This document shows, piece after piece, positions 13,944-15,825 of a stretch of DNA of 15,825 bases (the first letter of the stretch is position 1; each line of letters starts with the position of its first letter). The notes under the pieces are model-generated. The model did not search any database and was not told the origin of the DNA. It was given only the letters and a program-made list of their open reading frames with translations. The position numbers and the translations under genes are program-made. The DNA comes from Roseilinea sp034431495 (GTDB taxonomy: Bacteria; Chloroflexota; Anaerolineae; J036; Brachytrichaceae), in contig DAOUDB010000034.1 in NCBI GenBank assembly GCA_034431495.1, forward strand, positions 1 through 15,825, written 5' to 3'.

Positions 13944-15286
13944 GCTGCCCTCCTGTATACGTCCTGCAAAATGGCCATCTCTTCATCTATCTTCTTAACC
14001 GGCGGGATGTTCGAGACAAGACGCGCCGCCAAATCCGGCTCGTCGATCAGCCGCTGAAGCTGGCGCGCCAGATCAACCGAATCACCCGCCCGGAACAGCA
14101 GCCCGTTCCTGTCATGCTCGACCACATACGACATATTTGGCAGGTTCGTCGTCACCACCGGCACGCGGGCTTCAAATGCCTCGAAGAGTGTCCACGGGCC
14201 GATCTCATTCCACAGGGACGGAATCACCAGCGCGTCGAACTGCGACAGAATCTGCGCCACCTGCTCGTTCTTGTAGCGGCCCATGATCCTGATGCGCGCG
14301 TCGCCGGCGATCTGCTGGCGGAGGAACTCGGTGTAGCGCGGCGCAGCCTGCTCGTTGCCATAGATCAACAGTTCGAGTGGCCGATCTGCGCGCAATTGCG
14401 ACAGCGCCTGCGCCACCAGATGCACGCCCTTGTGATGCTCGATCTGGCCGATGTACCCGATGCGAAAAACGCCATCCGCCGCGCGGGGCGTGGCCGGCAA
14501 CCACATCGACGTATCCAGGCCATGCGTGTTCAGCACCAGTCTGTCGCGGTCGATGCCGTGCGCTGTAAACGTCTCGATCAGGAAGCGCGACGGGCACACG
14601 ATGGCCGTCGCCGTCTGCAAGGCCGCCATCAGGTCTCGATAGCGGGCCTCGAACGCGCGCACGATGTCGCCCAGCCCAAACAGATTGCCCAGGCCGGCGG
14701 AGAACGCGAGCGACCACACCGCGTCGGCCACCGCCGGTATCTTCTGCGCGATCATTCGGAAGCGGCGCTTCTCCTCGAAGAAGCAGCGCGCGCACGCGCG
14801 CGGATCGTATTGGGTCGGGCTGGAGAGCCGGCCAGTCGGGCGCAACAGCGTCAACCGACGGCAGAAAAACCAGAAGTCCACCAGCGTCACCACCGACGGC
14901 ACTTGCGCTTGCCGAGCTGCCTTCAGCGCGCCCGCGCCCATGATGTAGCCGCTGATGAGATGAAACAGATCGGGACGCCATTCGGACAGATAGCCGGCCA
15001 GATGACGCTCGATCCACGGGTTGTCATACTCCCAACGCAACACATCAGCCGGGCGCGCCGCGGGCGCTTTTCGCAGGTCATAGGATAGCCGACGCACCGG
15101 CACGCCCTGATAGTCATCGTCCTGCCAGGCCACGCCATCAGCCGGCCCCCGGTCAATGTGTTCGACAGCCACAACGCGCGCATCGTGCCCGTGCTTGCGC
15201 ATCCAGTTGGCGGTGCGGTAGGCGCGCAGTTCGGCGCCGGCCTGGAAGCGCGGCGGAAAGTGATGCACTGCGATAAGTATCTTCAC
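13925..15286 (-). CDS. Glycosyltransferase family 4 (GT-B fold)
   Basis: Predicted 453-residue soluble GT4 enzyme that would transfer a sugar from an NDP-sugar to the growing lipid-linked oligosaccharide at the inner face of the membrane. The N-terminal Rossmann domain opens with KILIAVHHFPPRFQAGAE (residues 2-19), including the Gly-rich acceptor-side loop. The C-terminal domain begins near residue 275 with FRIGYIGQIEHHKG and carries the retaining-GT4 EX7E motif as E361 and E369 (WNEIGPWTLFEA, 359-370), then VPVVTTN and a GLLF segment. A cysteine pair at 165/168 (ACARC), with C142 upstream, lies in the N-domain insertion, as in some GT4 proteins; metal binding is possible but unproven. The GTG start overlaps the upstream stop by 4 nt, and the gene's end overlaps the next gene by 19 nt, so it sits in a tightly coupled operon. 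Family assignment is firm; donor and acceptor are unknown. Confidence 0.9.
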   Translation of the reverse strand: MKILIAVHHFPPRFQAGAELRAYRTANWMRKHGHDARVVAVEHIDRGPADGVAWQDDDYQGVPVRRLSYDLRKAPAARPADVLRWEYDNPWIERHLAGYLSEWRPDLFHLISGYIMGAGALKAARQAQVPSVVTLVDFWFFCRRLTLLRPTGRLSSPTQYDPRACARCFFEEKRRFRMIAQKIPAVADAVWSLAFSAGLGNLFGLGDIVRAFEARYRDLMAALQTATAIVCPSRFLIETFTAHGIDRDRLVLNTHGLDTSMWLPATPRAADGVFRIGYIGQIEHHKGVHLVAQALSQLRADRPLELLIYGNEQAAPRYTEFLRQQIAGDARIRIMGRYKNEQVAQILSQFDALVIPSLWNEIGPWTLFEAFEARVPVVTTNLPNMSYVVEHDRNGLLFRAGDSVDLARQLQRLIDEPDLAARLVSNIPPVKKIDEEMAILQDVYRRAACQSRA

Positions 15287-15825
15287 GCCTGCGCGTCTCC
15301 TTGCGTCAGGGATTTCACCAGCGCCCTGACCAGCGTGTTGCGCCAGCGCGCGTTCCCGATGAGTCGCGCGTCGCTGCGGACGGCGCGCGTCAGATAGCGC
15401 CGGGCCAGCGCGAACCGGCGCGTGTTGTAAGCCAGCACACCCAGCGCCAGCGCCGCGCACCCATAGGCCCGGCGACGCACAGCCTGCGAGGCCGGCGGCA
15501 GGTTCAGATCGGCAAACACAATATTCAAGCTACTCGTTATCAGCGCCGCGTTACGCTCGATATCCAGCGTGCCAGTCGAGCCGCGCGCGCCGCGCGGCTG
15601 GTTGGCGCAGCCCAGCTCATAGAAGGCTTCGAAGTCCCCGGCCACATCGGGATAGATGGCGAACGCCTGCCTCAGATGGGCACGCCCGCCCTCGAGATCG
15701 CCGGCCTGGAAGTGGTCGAGCGCGGTGCGCAGATGCAAACCGCCCCAGGCCCGCCGGCGCAACGGCGGCCAGCCTTGCGGATCGCCTTCCGCCGGGCCGA
15801 AATGCTTGGCCGCCACATAGCGGCG
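15283..15825 (-). CDS. C-terminal part of a probable family-2 glycosyltransferase (5' end outside window)
   Basis: The frame is open through the right edge: three more codons (Arg-Arg-Tyr) precede the first possible start, a GTG at 15816, so the gene almost certainly begins outside. About 180 residues are visible. No catalytic GT motif lies in this part. What can be seen is a helical, Ala/Arg/Leu-rich region: a 'LRTALDHFQAGDLEGGRAHL' stretch reads like a TPR-type helical pair, followed by 'FYELGCANQPRG' and, near the end, 'RFALARRYLTRAV'. From memory this arrangement is typical of the C-terminal tail of large GT2 proteins in Chloroflexota and Cyanobacteria, where a helical repeat follows the transferase domain; that is recall, not a search. 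It ends TGA at 15285-15283, overlapping the GTG start of the next gene by 4 nt (GTGA), so the two are probably translationally coupled. It could instead be a stand-alone TPR-like protein. The CDS is secure; the function is moderate to weak. Confidence 0.6.
   Translation of the reverse strand, partial: RRYVAAKHFGPAEGDPQGWPPLRRRAWGGLHLRTALDHFQAGDLEGGRAHLRQAFAIYPDVAGDFEAFYELGCANQPRGARGSTGTLDIERNAALITSSLNIVFADLNLPPASQAVRRRAYGCAALALGVLAYNTRRFALARRYLTRAVRSDARLIGNARWRNTLVRALVKSLTQGDAQA
15296..15302 (-). promoter_or_regulatory. Ribosome binding site AAGGAGA deciding the GTG start at 15286
   Basis: On the minus strand AAGGAGA ends 9 nt before GTG 15286. The frame stays open upstream to 15460, but those 58 extra residues are Arg/Ala/Gly-rich and overlap the end of the preceding gene. 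This site, plus the canonical MKILIAVHHFPP beginning of a GT-B fold, fixes the start at 15286. Confidence 0.6.

Noticed and set aside
13925..15460. Longer version of the GT4 starting at 15460
   Set aside because: The added 58 residues are Arg/Ala/Gly-rich and overlap the upstream gene in another frame; GTG 15286 has an AAGGAGA site at 9 nt and gives a canonical GT-B N-terminus.
1..15825. CRISPR arrays, tRNA/rRNA genes, insertion sequences, defence or phage genes
   Set aside because: No regularly spaced long repeats, no tRNA-like arms, no transposase or integrase motifs, and coding sequence fills nearly all the window. The GCCGGC words are too short and irregularly spaced to be a CRISPR.

Overview
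The window is one continuous polysaccharide-biosynthesis locus. Fourteen genes all lie on the minus strand, so transcription runs from position 15825 down to 51. Gaps are at most about 70 nt, and several junctions overlap (ATGA or GTGA overlaps of 4 nt, one TGATG overlap, one 19-nt overlap). This is the pattern of a single long, translationally coupled operon. No RNA genes, CRISPR arrays, insertion sequences or phage genes were seen. The DNA is GC-rich. The style of the genes (TIGR03087-like GT4 enzymes, a short sugar-phosphate transferase with a GPRM-ISPPE stretch, and a GT2 with a helical C-terminal repeat region) suggests a Chloroflexota (Anaerolineae-like) bacterium. That is an inference from family resemblance only, not a marker-based assignment.

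Layout in transcription order: (1) 15825-15283, C-terminal part of a probable family-2 glycosyltransferase, cut by the window edge; (2) 15286-13925, GT4; (3) 13943-13041, GT2 of the rhamnosyltransferase type; (4) 12999-11704, DegT/DnrJ/EryC1/StrS sugar aminotransferase; (5) 11707-10661, GT-B/CgeB-like glycosyltransferase; (6) 10590-9832, sulfotransferase; (7) 9759-8533, GT4; (8) 8533-7178, GT4; (9) 7122-5596, O-antigen ligase/polymerase-type membrane protein (Wzy_C family); (10) 5536-4619, GT2; (11) 4584-3340, GT4; (12) 3343-1997, GT39-like membrane glycosyltransferase; (13) 2000-747, GT4; (14) 734-51, the priming polyprenyl-phosphate sugar-phosphate transferase. Positions 1-50 hold no recognisable start codon or gene.

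Likely joint function: gene 14 would load the first sugar-phosphate on a polyprenyl carrier. The cytoplasmic GT2/GT4 enzymes would extend the repeat unit, including an amino-deoxy sugar made by gene 4. The sulfotransferase could add sulfate. The GT39-like and Wzy-type membrane proteins would act on lipid-linked or exported glycan. No flippase (Wzx), chain-length/export proteins (Wzz/Wzc/Wza) or NDP-sugar synthesis genes are present, so they must lie outside the window.

The most striking non-gene signal is the palindrome GCCGGC. By hand count it occurs about 79 times, against roughly 11-14 expected at 60-62% GC. It is spread through nearly all genes but absent from the first 828 bases. I did not find a clearly novel defence or mobile system; the locus reads as a rich but recognisable exopolysaccharide cluster.
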